A stretch of 64,000 bases of DNA from Endozoicomonas acroporae. Its GTDB lineage: Bacteria > Pseudomonadota > Gammaproteobacteria > Pseudomonadales > Endozoicomonadaceae. Under the pieces are notes generated by a model. The model saw nothing but the letters and a program-made list of their open reading frames with translations. It did not search any database and had not been told where the DNA came from. Both the position numbers and the translations under genes were made by a program. This document shows positions 1-7,966 of the stretch, in pieces; position 1 is the stretch's first letter, and each line of letters opens with the position of its first letter. Location: assembly GCF_002864045.1 (NCBI RefSeq), contig NZ_PJPV01000009.1, positions 62,001 to 126,000 on the forward strand, given 5' to 3'.

Positions 1-1
1 C

Positions 2-46
2 GTGCCGCTGTGTGTATTGACGGTGTTGATTACCGCGCTGTTCTAG
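2..46 (+). CDS. C-terminal end of a membrane protein (partial)
   Basis: The reading frame entering from the left edge encodes 14 mostly hydrophobic residues (VPLCVLTVLITALF) and stops at 44-46. This looks like the last transmembrane segment of an integral membrane protein. A strong terminator follows at 74-107, so it belongs to a separate transcription unit from ratA. Too little is visible to name a family. Confidence 0.5.
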   Translation: MPLCVLTVLITALF

Positions 47-73
47 ATCTCAGACACTGTCTATTAATCCAAG

Positions 74-107
74 GGCCGGAATAGGTTATTCTATCCGGCC
101 TTTTTTT
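74..107 (+). terminator. Rho-independent terminator
   Basis: A GC-rich stem beginning GGCCGGA and returning as TATCCGGCC (one bulged A) is followed by seven T residues at 101-107. It ends the upstream membrane-protein gene just before ratA. Confidence 0.85.
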
Positions 108-123
108 ATGAAAGGCGCTTTGT

Positions 124-555
124 ATGCCAAGGATTTCCCGTTCCGCACTGGTCATGTATTCCGCTGAACAGATGTATGATCTGGTCAGCGATATTGAGTC
201 GTATGCAGAATTTCTGCCGGGGTGTGCCGGTGGTCGTATTGACCGCCAGGAAGGCTCACAGTTGGAAGCCACGCTGCAAATTGGCAAGGCCGGATTGCAT
301 CATAGCTTTTCCACAAGGAACCAAATGATTCCCGGGAGGTCTATTGAGATGCAACTGCTGGAAGGGCCATTTAAACACTTATCCGGTATCTGGACATTTC
401 AGCCCCTGGCTGAGGATGGCTGCAAGGTTTCCCTTGAGCTGGAGTTTGAGATGAGCAATAAGCTGACTCAGGCAACACTGGGTGGTCTGATTAGCCACAT
501 GATGAATGCCATGGTTGATGCCTTTGGCAAAAGAGCGAAGCAGATTTATGGCTAA
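124..555 (+). CDS. ratA: RatA/YfjG-family SRPBCC protein (Coq10-like)
   Basis: This 143-residue protein matches the RatA/Coq10 START-like family. The characteristic opening is seen: hydrophobic strand, then YDLVSDIESYAEFLPGC at about residues 19-35, as in ubiquinone-binding Coq10-type lipid-binding domains. In E. coli the homologue is called a ribosome-association toxin (RatA), while the family fold suggests a lipid or quinone carrier role; the sequence does not distinguish these. Its stop codon overlaps the start of rnfH, the usual ratA-rnfH arrangement, so the two are translationally coupled. The ATG at 124 gives the normal family length; the Shine-Dalgarno sequence is weak. Confidence 0.9.
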   Translation: MPRISRSALVMYSAEQMYDLVSDIESYAEFLPGCAGGRIDRQEGSQLEATLQIGKAGLHHSFSTRNQMIPGRSIEMQLLEGPFKHLSGIWTFQPLAEDGCKVSLELEFEMSNKLTQATLGGLISHMMNAMVDAFGKRAKQIYG

Positions 556-874
556 GATGTTAATGGATGAACCCACTATCCACGTAGAAGTGGCCTATGC
601 AAGAGCCCATGAGCAGAAGATTATCGCGCTGCAGGTTAAAGAGGGAACTACAGTTCTGGAAGCGGCCAGGGAATCGGGCATTGTTGATTACTTTCCGGAG
701 ATTAATCTGGTCGAGGCGAAACTGGGCATCTTTGGCAAGGCCGTGTTAAAGCCCGCAGAACAGGCACTGAAAGAAGGCGAACGGGTTGAGATTTACCGCC
801 CCTTGATTGCCGACCCGAAAGAGGTTCGCAAACGCAGGGCTGAACAGGCGAAACAGAAGAATTCTGTACTGTAA
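548..874 (+). CDS. rnfH: RnfH/RatB-family ubiquitin-fold protein
   Basis: From the ATG at 548, which overlaps the end of ratA by 8 bases, this encodes 108 residues of the RnfH (YfjF/RatB) family. The family signatures are present: IHVEVAYA near the N terminus, GTTVLEAARESGI in the middle, GIFGKAV, and the EIYRPLIADPKEVRKRRA block near the C terminus. The fold is ubiquitin/ThiS-like; the biological role is not settled. In-frame ATGs at 557 and 563 are alternative starts. The longer frame reaching back to 506 lies inside ratA and is unlikely to be used. Confidence 0.88.
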   Translation: MAKMLMDEPTIHVEVAYARAHEQKIIALQVKEGTTVLEAARESGIVDYFPEINLVEAKLGIFGKAVLKPAEQALKEGERVEIYRPLIADPKEVRKRRAEQAKQKNSVL

Positions 875-915
875 TAACTGAGGATGATGTTCTTCAGGAG
901 TGGTATCAGCAGTGA

Positions 916-1290
916 TTACTGCTGATTACTACCGGGTACCAGGTCACCTTGAATGGAATGGAGTTGATCGTTTACGAAAAACAGCGTAACCGTCTTCTGC
1001 TCACGGCTCTTACCACCGGGCTGCAAGCTGTAGATGTAATCCCAGCGATTGCTGTTAAACGTATCCTCGATCAATGGCGTACCCATGACATACTGGACCT
1101 GGGCTCGGGTCATGCCCGGACGGAGCTGGTCAACCATCTCCCGGGTAATGACATTTCCCTGCTGAATATCAATTTTATAGGCACCGGGGAAACTGATAAG
1201 CTTCGAACCACTGTCCGTGGAGCTGGCGCACCCTGTCAGAAGGGTGGCTGAGAAAAGTGCGGCGGCCAGGGCGATCGTGGTTTTTGGCAT
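916..1290 (-). CDS. bamE: Outer membrane assembly lipoprotein BamE
   Basis: BamE (SmpA/OmlA) is a small lipoprotein of the BAM complex, which inserts beta-barrel proteins into the outer membrane. The 124-residue protein has a signal sequence ending in a lipobox (LLTGC, lipidated Cys21), followed by the SmpA/OmlA domain with [17 protein letters not shown] and VMGTPLIED, both typical of the family. The start at 1290 (MPKTT) puts the signal peptide at the N terminus; the frame runs further upstream to 1425, but that extension covers the fur start region. It is divergent from fur, a widely conserved gammaproteobacterial arrangement. Confidence 0.93.
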   Translation of the reverse strand: MPKTTIALAAALFSATLLTGCASSTDSGSKLISFPGAYKIDIQQGNVITREMVDQLRPGMTRAQVQYVMGTPLIEDTFNSNRWDYIYSLQPGGKSREQKTVTLFFVNDQLHSIQGDLVPGSNQQ

Positions 1291-1410
1291 CGGTTTCAGA
1301 CTTCCACTATCTTGCTCAAAAATGACTAGCAGCCTGCTCGCAGAGCAAAATGAAAAAGCTGCACGAAAATGTGATAATAGCAGGATTATCTTGCAAAGGG
1401 TTAGGGAAAC

Positions 1411-1821
1411 GTGTTGGAAAATCAAGAGTTACGCAAAGCAGGACTAAAAGTCACCCTGCCTCGTGTGAAGATTCTGCAGATCCTTGAAGGTGCCGAAGAG
1501 AAGCATATGTCGGCGGAAGATGTCTACAAGGCTCTGCTTGAAGCTGAAGAGGATGTGGGTTTGGCCACCGTCTACCGGGTATTGACCCAGTTTGAGAGTG
1601 CCGGTTTAGTGGTTCGCCATAACTTTGATGGCGGTCATTCCGTGTTTGAGCTCGCCCGCGGGGGGCACCATGATCATATGGTTTGCATGGAGAGCGGAGA
1701 CGTTATCGAGTTTATTGACGAAGAAATCGAGAAACGTCAGTACGCTATTGCTGAAAAGCACGGCTTTGAAATTGTGGATCACAATCTGGTGATCTATGTA
1801 CGTCCAAAGAAGAAAAAATAA
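1411..1821 (+). CDS. fur: Ferric uptake regulator Fur
   Basis: Fur is the dimeric Fe(II)-dependent repressor of iron uptake and related genes. The 136-residue product has the N-terminal winged helix ([14 protein letters not shown], then the recognition helix region [13 protein letters not shown]) and the metal-binding segment with His86, His87, Asp88, His89 and Cys92. The second cysteine of the C-x2-C pair seen in E. coli Fur is a serine here (CMES). The start is a GTG at 1411 (TTG at 1414 is an alternative). A strong terminator at 1876-1914 closes the unit. No clear Fur box could be picked out by eye in the fur/bamE intergenic region. Confidence 0.95.
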   Translation: MLENQELRKAGLKVTLPRVKILQILEGAEEKHMSAEDVYKALLEAEEDVGLATVYRVLTQFESAGLVVRHNFDGGHSVFELARGGHHDHMVCMESGDVIEFIDEEIEKRQYAIAEKHGFEIVDHNLVIYVRPKKKK

Positions 1822-1875
1822 GCAGCATTAAAGAAGAAAAAAACAAGAGTTAACCTCTAACCTGTGAGATCACTT

Positions 1876-1914
1876 GCCCCCTCAGCTTCTGCCGAGGGGG
1901 ATTATTATTTTTTA
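1876..1914 (+). terminator. Terminator downstream of fur
   Basis: The stem CCCCCTCAGC / GCCGAGGGGG with a TTCT loop is followed by a T-rich tract (1901-1914). The stem is strong. Confidence 0.8.
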
Positions 1915-2112
1915 TTTTCTTCAATTGGTTAGTGAAATTGACCAGAACGGATAGATCAACATTCGTTCCGTAATCGATCCCTTGATTTTTGTGCCAAACC
2001 AAATGGTTAAACGTAACTCTCCAATCAAAAACTTCGTCAAGAGCAAAACGATGGAACTAACATAATAAAAAAATGTCTATAAAAGGACTTTCAATCAAAA
2101 GGAATCAAGCAA

Positions 2113-2409
2113 ATGGAAATAAGAGCCAAAATCGGTCAACTTGTCCGCTTACGAGCCGGTGGTCCCGTACTGTGTGTTACGTGCGAATACCCTATGGCTG
2201 ATGGATCTTATAGCTATACCTGCCAGTGGTTTGAAGATGACAGACTGAGAGATTACACCTTTCCAATCGTAGCCCTTGAACCTGTGGAAGGTGAGTTTGA
2301 AGCCAGTATTAAGGGTCAGCCCGGCACCGAAGTGGAAATAGAAGCAGAAGCAGATACAGAAGCGGAAGCAGAAACAGAAGAGGGCGATAAGGGTAAAAAC
2401 TATCACTAA
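2113..2409 (+). CDS. DUF2158/YodC-like small protein, copy 1
   Basis: This 98-residue protein consists of a YodC/DUF2158-like core of about 60 residues (KIGQLVRLRAGGPVL, then CQWFEDDRLRDYTFP, ending in LEP) followed by a low-complexity acidic tail of Glu-Ala and Glu-Thr repeats and a basic end (KGKNYH). The resemblance is in the core pattern of a GGP turn, a C-x-W-F strand and an acidic-hydrophobic finish; the function of that family is unknown. A second gene with the same design follows immediately (2497-2817). Not only the coding sequences but also the leaders are duplicated: CGATGGAACTAA and AATGTCTAT recur at the same distance upstream of both starts. Confidence 0.7.
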   Translation: MEIRAKIGQLVRLRAGGPVLCVTCEYPMADGSYSYTCQWFEDDRLRDYTFPIVALEPVEGEFEASIKGQPGTEVEIEAEADTEAEAETEEGDKGKNYH

Positions 2410-2429
2410 TACTCATTCAAGAATAAACG

Positions 2430-2496
2430 ATGGAACTAATATGATTAAACAATGTCTATTAAAAAAACTATCAAACTTGCATAAGGATTCAAAGAT
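2430..2496 (+). repeat. Duplicated leader shared by the two DUF2158-like genes
   Basis: The stretch from CGATGGAACTAA to the start codon of copy 2 matches 2050-2112 upstream of copy 1, with shared blocks CGATGGAACTAA, AATGTCTAT and TATCAAA/AATCAAA. The duplication therefore included regulatory sequence, and both genes may respond to the same signal. Confidence 0.6.
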
Positions 2497-2817
2497 ATGG
2501 AAATAAGAGCAAAAATTGGTCAACTCGTCCGCCTGAGAGCCGGTGGCCCGGTACTTTGCGTTACCTATGAATACCCGATGGAGGATGGTACTTATAGTTA
2601 CTGCTGCGAGTGGTTCGAATATGAAAAACTCAGACATTCAACCTTTCCAATCGTAGCCCTTGAGCCTGTGGAAGGTGATTTTGAAATTGATATTGAGGTT
2701 CAGCTCGACCCTGAAGCAAAGACAAAGGCAGATGCAGAACCAGAACCAGAACCAGAATCAGAATCAGATAATGAAGCAGACAAAAAAGGTGGCAAACCAG
2801 GTAAAAATTTTCATTAA
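2497..2817 (+). CDS. DUF2158/YodC-like small protein, copy 2
   Basis: This tandem paralogue of the preceding gene has 106 residues. The first 60 residues are nearly identical to copy 1 (same KIGQLVRLRAGGPVLCVT block and FPIVALEPVEG). The tails differ: here Glu-Pro and Glu-Ser repeats precede a KPGKNFH end. Each gene has its own AT-rich leader and purine-rich ribosome binding site (AAGGATTCAAAG before the ATG at 2497). The acidic tails have diverged by repeat turnover while the cores stayed conserved. Confidence 0.7.
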   Translation: MEIRAKIGQLVRLRAGGPVLCVTYEYPMEDGTYSYCCEWFEYEKLRHSTFPIVALEPVEGDFEIDIEVQLDPEAKTKADAEPEPEPESESDNEADKKGGKPGKNFH

Positions 2818-2880
2818 CTCCGCCACATCCAAACCTGTGAGGTTGCTTTAATTCATTTAAAGCAACTTTATCGGAAGCAT

Positions 2881-4590
2881 TTATACGGCTTGCACCTGAG
2901 CCTGAAACAGCATCTCCTGGGCATGACTTAATGTTGGTGCTGTCAGCTCAACGCCCCCCAGCATTCGGGCAATTTCGTGTATGCGATGTTCACCATCCAG
3001 CTCAAGAATACGGGTGCTGGACGCCTTACGACTGACTTTCTTACTGACGTGCAGATGCTGATGGGCCTGGGATGCCACCTGGGGCTGATGGGTAACACAC
3101 AGCACCTGCCCTTTTTTACCCACTTCTCTCAACATACTGCCCACGATTTCTGCTGTGCCGCCACCAATACCGACATCCACCTCATCAAACACCAGCGTTG
3201 GCGTTGACGCGGTTTGCGCAATAATCACCTGAATGGCCAGACTGATACGGGAAAGCTCTCCACCGGAAGCCACTTTGGCCAGGGCGCGCGGAGGTTGCCC
3301 CGGGTTGGTGGTCACCAGGAACTCGATGGCTTCAAAGCCCTGAGAGGCAACCGTGCGATCAGGAATGTCTGTTAGCTCGACACAGAACTTACCTTTGGGC
3401 ATACCCAGAAAGGCAATACGCTCAGACACCTGTTTTTCCAGTTTTCGTGCGGCAGCCCTGCGTCTGGCAGACAGTTTTTCGGCTAACTGATTGTGTTTTT
3501 TCTGCTGCTGTTCCAGGGACAGTTCCAGGTCGGCGACCTGTTCATCATGACACTGAACTTTTTCCAGCTCTTCGCTGATCTGCTGTTGTTTTTCCAGCAA
3601 CGCTTCCGGCTGGATACGGTGTTTGCGAGCCAGATCAAAAATAGCACTGAGCCGGTCTTCGATTTCCCGGGCCCTTTGCGGATCGGCATCAAAGTGATCA
3701 ATAAAATGATTCAGCTCGCCAACCGCTTCCTCCACCTGAATCTGCGCGGATGACAGCATCTCCAGAGAGTTATTGATGGCGGCATGCTCAACCTGCAGTT
3801 CACTGAGGCGGTGCAGACAGAAAGAGAGCTGCTGCAGCAAATTATCACCATCGTCACTGGTACAAACCCGGGTGATTTGATGGCAGGCCGATAAGGTTGC
3901 ACCTGCCTGGGATTGCTGGCGATGCTCCTGCTCCAACTGCTCAACCTCCCCAGGCTGAAGGTTTAACTGCTCCAACTCATGCAACTGATAACTCAGCAAT
4001 TGAACCCGCTCTTCCCGGTCCTGCTGATCGGACAATAAAGTATGCAATTGCGCACTGGTCTGGCGGTAATCAGCGGCCATATCCGCTACTTCCCGGGACA
4101 GCGCCAGCGAGCCGGAAAACTCATCCAGCAGCTCAGCGTGATTGCTCTTTTTCAACAATGATTGGTGGGCATGCTGACTGTGAATATCGATTAACAGCTC
4201 CCCCAGCCCCTTCAACTCGGCAAGTGTGACCGGGATACCATTGATATAGCCCCGGGAGCGACCTTCACGGGTAACCACCCGGCGCAGGATACATTCGTTC
4301 GCCGAGGATTCGGAACCGCCAGCATGCTCGCCGTCATAATCTCGCTCCTGCAACCACTCTCTTGCGGCAGGTATGCGCTGAAGGTCAAAGCAGGCGCGGA
4401 TATCGGCCCGATCAGCGCCATCACGCACACAGTCGCTGCCCGCCCGGCCTCCCAGGGCCAGCCCGAGGGCATCCAGCATAATGGATTTACCGGCACCGGT
4501 TTCCCCGGTGATGGCGGTCATCCCGGGATTGATGTCCAGGTTAAGGTGGTCAACGATGGCATAGTTGCTGATGGAAATTTGGTTCAGCAT
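2881..4590 (-). CDS. recN: DNA repair protein RecN
   Basis: RecN is an SMC-like ATPase that acts in recombinational repair of double-strand breaks. The 569-residue product has Walker A (GETGAGKS, residues 29-36), a long coiled coil (about 160-380), the ABC-type signature (ASGGELSR, about 441-448) and Walker B (LVFDEVDVG, about 466-474). The start at 4590 (MLNQISISNY) matches the family; the reading frame also offers an ATG 4 codons upstream. A perfect LexA box lies 33 bases upstream at 4624-4643, so it should be SOS-induced as in E. coli. Confidence 0.96.
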   Translation of the reverse strand: MLNQISISNYAIVDHLNLDINPGMTAITGETGAGKSIMLDALGLALGGRAGSDCVRDGADRADIRACFDLQRIPAAREWLQERDYDGEHAGGSESSANECILRRVVTREGRSRGYINGIPVTLAELKGLGELLIDIHSQHAHQSLLKKSNHAELLDEFSGSLALSREVADMAADYRQTSAQLHTLLSDQQDREERVQLLSYQLHELEQLNLQPGEVEQLEQEHRQQSQAGATLSACHQITRVCTSDDGDNLLQQLSFCLHRLSELQVEHAAINNSLEMLSSAQIQVEEAVGELNHFIDHFDADPQRAREIEDRLSAIFDLARKHRIQPEALLEKQQQISEELEKVQCHDEQVADLELSLEQQQKKHNQLAEKLSARRRAAARKLEKQVSERIAFLGMPKGKFCVELTDIPDRTVASQGFEAIEFLVTTNPGQPPRALAKVASGGELSRISLAIQVIIAQTASTPTLVFDEVDVGIGGGTAEIVGSMLREVGKKGQVLCVTHQPQVASQAHQHLHVSKKVSRKASSTRILELDGEHRIHEIARMLGGVELTAPTLSHAQEMLFQAQVQAV

Positions 4591-4623
4591 GGCAGCTCTC
4601 ACGATCCCAATTGCATATCGGGT

Positions 4624-4643
4624 TACTGTTTATTTATACAGTA
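4624..4643 (-). promoter_or_regulatory. LexA (SOS) box upstream of recN
   Basis: CTGTTTATTTATACAG matches the E. coli-type LexA consensus CTGT-N8-ACAG exactly and is flanked by TA on both sides. It lies immediately upstream of recN, one of the most strongly SOS-controlled genes in gammaproteobacteria. Confidence 0.9.
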
Positions 4644-4674
4644 AACTTAAAACCCGAATTGGTAAAGCAAATTT

Positions 4675-4705
4675 CCCCTTGAATAAGCTGCCATGAACCC
4701 CATAT
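4675..4705 (+). promoter_or_regulatory. Sigma32 heat-shock promoter for grpE
   Basis: CCCCTTGAAT (minus 35) and CCCCATAT (minus 10, 4698-4705) are separated by 13 bases counting from CTTGAAT, an almost perfect match to the RpoH consensus CTTGAAA-N13-CCCCATNT. The expected transcript would start near 4712, so the family A palindromic element (4744-4969) would lie wholly in the leader of grpE mRNA. Confidence 0.88.
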
Positions 4706-4743
4706 TAGGCTATCACTTAATACTTACTTTTGCCCCGGGGCCC

Positions 4744-4969
4744 TAGGAGGCTGTCCGAGAATAGCGCCCGTCTAGGCGACCCCGTAGCGAGGATGGCAGA
4801 AAATTGAGGATAAAAATTTCGTTTTGTGAGGTGAATAGCGGGGCTATTTGCCGAACAAAACGGAATTTTTAGACCAATTTGCTGCCACCGCACGACTGCA
4901 TGGATGCAGGAGCTAGAGCAACGCAGGAGCAGTTGCCGGTAGGGCAGTCTATTCTCGGACAGCCTCCTA
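4744..4969 (+). repeat. Palindromic MITE-like element, family A copy 1
   Basis: The element is 226 bp with 19-bp perfect terminal inverted repeats (left end starting TAGGAGGCTGTCCGAGAAT). Inside lies a second 16-base inverted repeat (4813-4828 and 4856-4871) that pairs fully except for one position, which would be a G-U wobble in a plus-strand transcript. The conserved shoulder blocks (TAGCGAGGATGGCAG and CCAATTTGCTGCC) are also partly complementary, so the whole element can fold into one long hairpin. Related copies are at 10001-10166 and 61364-61525. It lies between the sigma32 promoter and grpE. Confidence 0.85.
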
Positions 4970-5049
4970 CGGAAGCACCACGGCCCATAACACGAAGACA
5001 CGTTCCAGCCAGCACTTCAGGCTGGATTGACATCCGGAGAAACGTTGGA

Positions 5050-5664
5050 ATGACTGTAGAAAACACCAAAGCAGAAGATCAGGCCGAGCAACCTGAAGCC
5101 AACGAAACTGAAATTTCTGCTGACGCTGAAGCAGCCGTTGACCCGATTCTGGAAGAAGCGGCTGATTCAGAAGATCAGGCCGAAGAGCAGGCCAGCGACG
5201 ATAGCGCCAGACGCATTGAAGAGCTCGAAGAGCAACTTGCCCAGGCTAAAGACCAGGCGCTGCGCGCTCATGCCGAAGCCATGAACACCAAGCGCCGCGC
5301 CGAGCAGGACGTCGAAAAAGCGCACAAATTTGCCCTGGAGAAGTTCGTCAACGAACTGATCCCTGTGGTCGAGAGCCTGGAAAAAGGCATTGAAAGCGCA
5401 GAACAGGGTGAAGGTCAGCACGAGACCATGCTCGAAGGCATGCGCCTGACCCACAAACAGCTGCTGGATGCCCTGGCAAAATTCAGTGTTGAGCAGGTTA
5501 ACCCTGAAGGCCAGCCGTTCGACCCGAACTTCCATCAGGCCATCTCCATGGTGCCCAACCCGGATATGGAACCCAACACCGTGATGAATGTCTTCCAGAA
5601 AGGCTACACACTGCACGGTCGAGTTATCCGCCCGGCCATGGTGGTGGTTTCCAAAGCGGCTTAA
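5050..5664 (+). CDS. grpE: Nucleotide exchange factor GrpE
   Basis: GrpE releases ADP from DnaK in the Hsp70 cycle. The 204-residue protein has an acidic disordered N terminus (about 1-55), a coiled-coil dimerisation helix (about 55-110), and the C-terminal beta domain with FDPNFHQAISM and GYTLHGRVIRPAMVVVSK, the GrpE signature. The start at 5050 follows a GGAG ribosome binding site; the frame is open back through the family A repeat to 4879, but that stretch is repeat DNA. It is preceded by a sigma32 promoter and followed by dnaK and dnaJ. Confidence 0.96.
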   Translation: MTVENTKAEDQAEQPEANETEISADAEAAVDPILEEAADSEDQAEEQASDDSARRIEELEEQLAQAKDQALRAHAEAMNTKRRAEQDVEKAHKFALEKFVNELIPVVESLEKGIESAEQGEGQHETMLEGMRLTHKQLLDALAKFSVEQVNPEGQPFDPNFHQAISMVPNPDMEPNTVMNVFQKGYTLHGRVIRPAMVVVSKAA

Positions 5665-5670
5665 CCAAAG

Positions 5671-5712
5671 AGGGGCTCCGGGAGGCTGATCGAGAATCTT
5701 GCAAGAGCCCCT
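5671..5712 (+). other. Intergenic hairpin between grpE and dnaK
   Basis: AGGGGCTC (5671-5678) pairs with GAGCCCCT (5705-5712) around a 26-base loop. The loop contains GGAGGCTGATCGAGAAT, which resembles the terminal repeat of the family A elements and may be a remnant. The right arm overlaps the minus 35 region of the dnaK heat-shock promoter. It may partly terminate or process the grpE transcript. Confidence 0.5.
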
Positions 5713-5738
5713 TGAAAAAGCAAAGACCGCTCCCATAT
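5711..5738 (+). promoter_or_regulatory. Sigma32 heat-shock promoter for dnaK
   Basis: CTTGAAA (5711-5717) and TCCCATAT (5731-5738) are spaced by 13 bases and differ from the RpoH consensus at only one position. It gives dnaK its own heat-shock promoter in addition to the one upstream of grpE. Confidence 0.8.
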
Positions 5739-5869
5739 AGCAAACCAAGATCGTGGTAATCACCACCTAAACGCTGTTTCACCAGACTCAACATCGGTTG
5801 AAAGCATTGGGCAGCGAACAAAGATTTCAAAGTTTTCCGCCCTGATTATGGGCAATGGAGAGACTCAAA

Positions 5870-7801
5870 ATGAGTAAAGGCAGAATTATTGGTATTGACC
5901 TGGGTACCACCAACTCCTGTGTGGCGATCCTGGACGGCGATAAATCCAAAGTCATCGAAAACGCCGAAGGCGCACGTACTACGCCTTCCATCATCGCCTA
6001 CACCGACGACGGAGAGATTCTGGTAGGCCAGCCAGCCAAGCGCCAGGCGGTTACCAACCCTGACAATACCCTGTTTGCCATCAAGCGTCTGATCGGCCGT
6101 CGCTTCAAAGATGACGTTGTTCAGAAAGACATCAAGATGGTGCCGTACAAAATTGTCGAAGCAGAAAACGGCGATGCATGGGTTGAGGTTAAGGGCGACA
6201 AGAAAGCACCACCACAGATTTCTGCCGAAATCCTGAAGAAGATGAAGAAAACCGCTGAAGACTACCTGGGCGAGCCAGTGACTGAAGCGGTTATTACTGT
6301 TCCTGCCTACTTCAACGATTCCCAGCGTCAGGCTACCAAAGACGCAGGCCGTATCGCGGGTCTGGAGGTTAAGCGGATCATCAACGAGCCAACCGCTGCG
6401 GCGCTGGCTTACGGCATGGACAAGAAAAAAGGCGACCAGACCATCGCCGTTTATGACCTGGGTGGCGGTACTTTCGACGTATCCATCATCGAGATCGCTG
6501 ACGTAGACGGCGAGCACCAGTTTGAAGTACTGGCCACCAACGGTGACACCTTCCTGGGTGGTGAAGACTTCGACCTGCGCCTGATCGAATACCTTGCCGA
6601 CGAATTCAAGAAAGACCAGGGCATCGACCTGAAAGGCGACCCACTGGCCATGCAGCGTCTGAAAGAAGCCGCTGAGAAAGCCAAGATTGAACTGTCTTCT
6701 ACTCAGCAGACAGACGTCAACCTGCCTTACATCACAGCCGATGCCACCGGTCCCAAGCACCTGAACGTTAAAGTCAGTCGTGCCAAGCTGGAATCCCTGG
6801 TAGAAGACCTGGTTGCCCGTTCCCTGGAGCCATGCCGCATCGCGGTCAAGGACTCTGACCTGGACCTGTCTGACATCGACGAAGTTATCCTGGTGGGTGG
6901 TCAGACCCGTATGCCACTGGTTCAACAAAAAGTGGCCGAGTTCTTTGGTAAAGAGCCTCGCAAGGACGTTAACCCTGACGAAGCGGTGGCCATGGGTGCT
7001 TCCATCCAGGCTGCGGTTCTGGCCGGTGACGTTAAAGACGTTCTGCTGCTGGACGTTACTCCGCTGACCCTGGGCATCGAAACCATGGGCGGCGTAATGA
7101 CGCCACTGATCGAAAAGAACACCACCATCCCGACCAAAAAGTCCCAGGTGTTCTCTACGGCCGACGACAACCAGGGTGCAGTCACCATTCACGTTCTGCA
7201 AGGTGAGCGCAAGCAGTCGACTCACAACAAGTCCCTGGGCCGTTTTGACTTGACAGACATTCCACCAGCACCTCGCGGCATGCCACAGATCGAAGTCAGC
7301 TTCGACCTGGATGCCAACGGTATTCTGAATGTTTCTGCAAAAGACAAGGCAACTGGCAAAGAACAGTCTATTGTGATCAAGGCATCTTCCGGTCTGTCGG
7401 ACGAAGAGATCGATCAAATGGTCAAGGATGCTGAAGCCAACGCAGCAGACGACAAGAAGTTCGAAGAGCTGGCGGCGGCCCGTAACCAGGCTGACAGTCT
7501 GGCGCACGCTACCCGCAAGACGCTGGAAGAAGCCGGTGACAAGGCCACTGAAGAAGAGAAGGCGGCCATCACCAAGGCGATCGAAGACGTTGAAGCTGCG
7601 GTCAAAGGTGACGATAAGGAAGAAATCGAAGCCAAGACCAAGGCACTGTCTGAAGCCTCTGCCGGTCTGGCCCAGAAGATGTATGCTGAAGCTCAGCAGC
7701 AGGGTGAAGCCCAGGCTGATGCCGGTGCCGGGCAAAAGGCTGAAGCAGCTGATGACGCCGTTGACGCTGAGTTTGAAGAAGTAAAGGATGACAAGAAGTA
7801 A
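5870..7801 (+). CDS. dnaK: Molecular chaperone DnaK (Hsp70)
   Basis: DnaK is the ATP-dependent Hsp70 chaperone. The 643-residue protein has the nucleotide-binding domain with all three Hsp70 signatures ([12 protein letters not shown] at the N terminus, [16 protein letters not shown] block as [15 protein letters not shown], and [14 protein letters not shown]), then the substrate-binding domain and a helical lid ending in an acidic [10 protein letters not shown] tail. The start at 5870 has a GGAG site at 5857-5860. It sits between grpE and dnaJ. A large open frame on the opposite strand (5846-7819) is a codon-usage shadow. Confidence 0.98.
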   Translation: MSKGRIIGIDLGTTNSCVAILDGDKSKVIENAEGARTTPSIIAYTDDGEILVGQPAKRQAVTNPDNTLFAIKRLIGRRFKDDVVQKDIKMVPYKIVEAENGDAWVEVKGDKKAPPQISAEILKKMKKTAEDYLGEPVTEAVITVPAYFNDSQRQATKDAGRIAGLEVKRIINEPTAAALAYGMDKKKGDQTIAVYDLGGGTFDVSIIEIADVDGEHQFEVLATNGDTFLGGEDFDLRLIEYLADEFKKDQGIDLKGDPLAMQRLKEAAEKAKIELSSTQQTDVNLPYITADATGPKHLNVKVSRAKLESLVEDLVARSLEPCRIAVKDSDLDLSDIDEVILVGGQTRMPLVQQKVAEFFGKEPRKDVNPDEAVAMGASIQAAVLAGDVKDVLLLDVTPLTLGIETMGGVMTPLIEKNTTIPTKKSQVFSTADDNQGAVTIHVLQGERKQSTHNKSLGRFDLTDIPPAPRGMPQIEVSFDLDANGILNVSAKDKATGKEQSIVIKASSGLSDEEIDQMVKDAEANAADDKKFEELAAARNQADSLAHATRKTLEEAGDKATEEEKAAITKAIEDVEAAVKGDDKEEIEAKTKALSEASAGLAQKMYAEAQQQGEAQADAGAGQKAEAADDAVDAEFEEVKDDKK

Positions 7802-7837
7802 GACCAACTCGATCATCAATGACTGATGATAAGGTCA

Positions 7838-7862
7838 CAACGCGGGATTCATTCCCGCGTTG
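7838..7862 (+). terminator. Hairpin downstream of dnaK
   Basis: CAACGCGGGA and TCCCGCGTTG form a 10-bp stem with a short loop. There is no strong T tract after it, so it may act as an attenuator between dnaK and dnaJ, or as a processing or stability signal, not necessarily a full terminator. Confidence 0.6.
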
Positions 7863-7966
7863 TCGTATATATCAAAATGATGGCTTTGTCAGACTTGACC
7901 ATGAATCCAGTTAGCTCTGTGTTTTCATGCTCGACTGGTGAATGCAGGTAGCTCAGGGTTTTTCTG

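Noticed and set aside
5846..7819. 657-codon open frame on the strand opposite dnaK
   Set aside because: It mirrors dnaK exactly, has no family resemblance and is the usual antisense shadow of a highly biased gene. Similar shadows occur opposite dnaJ, cysN and tdh.
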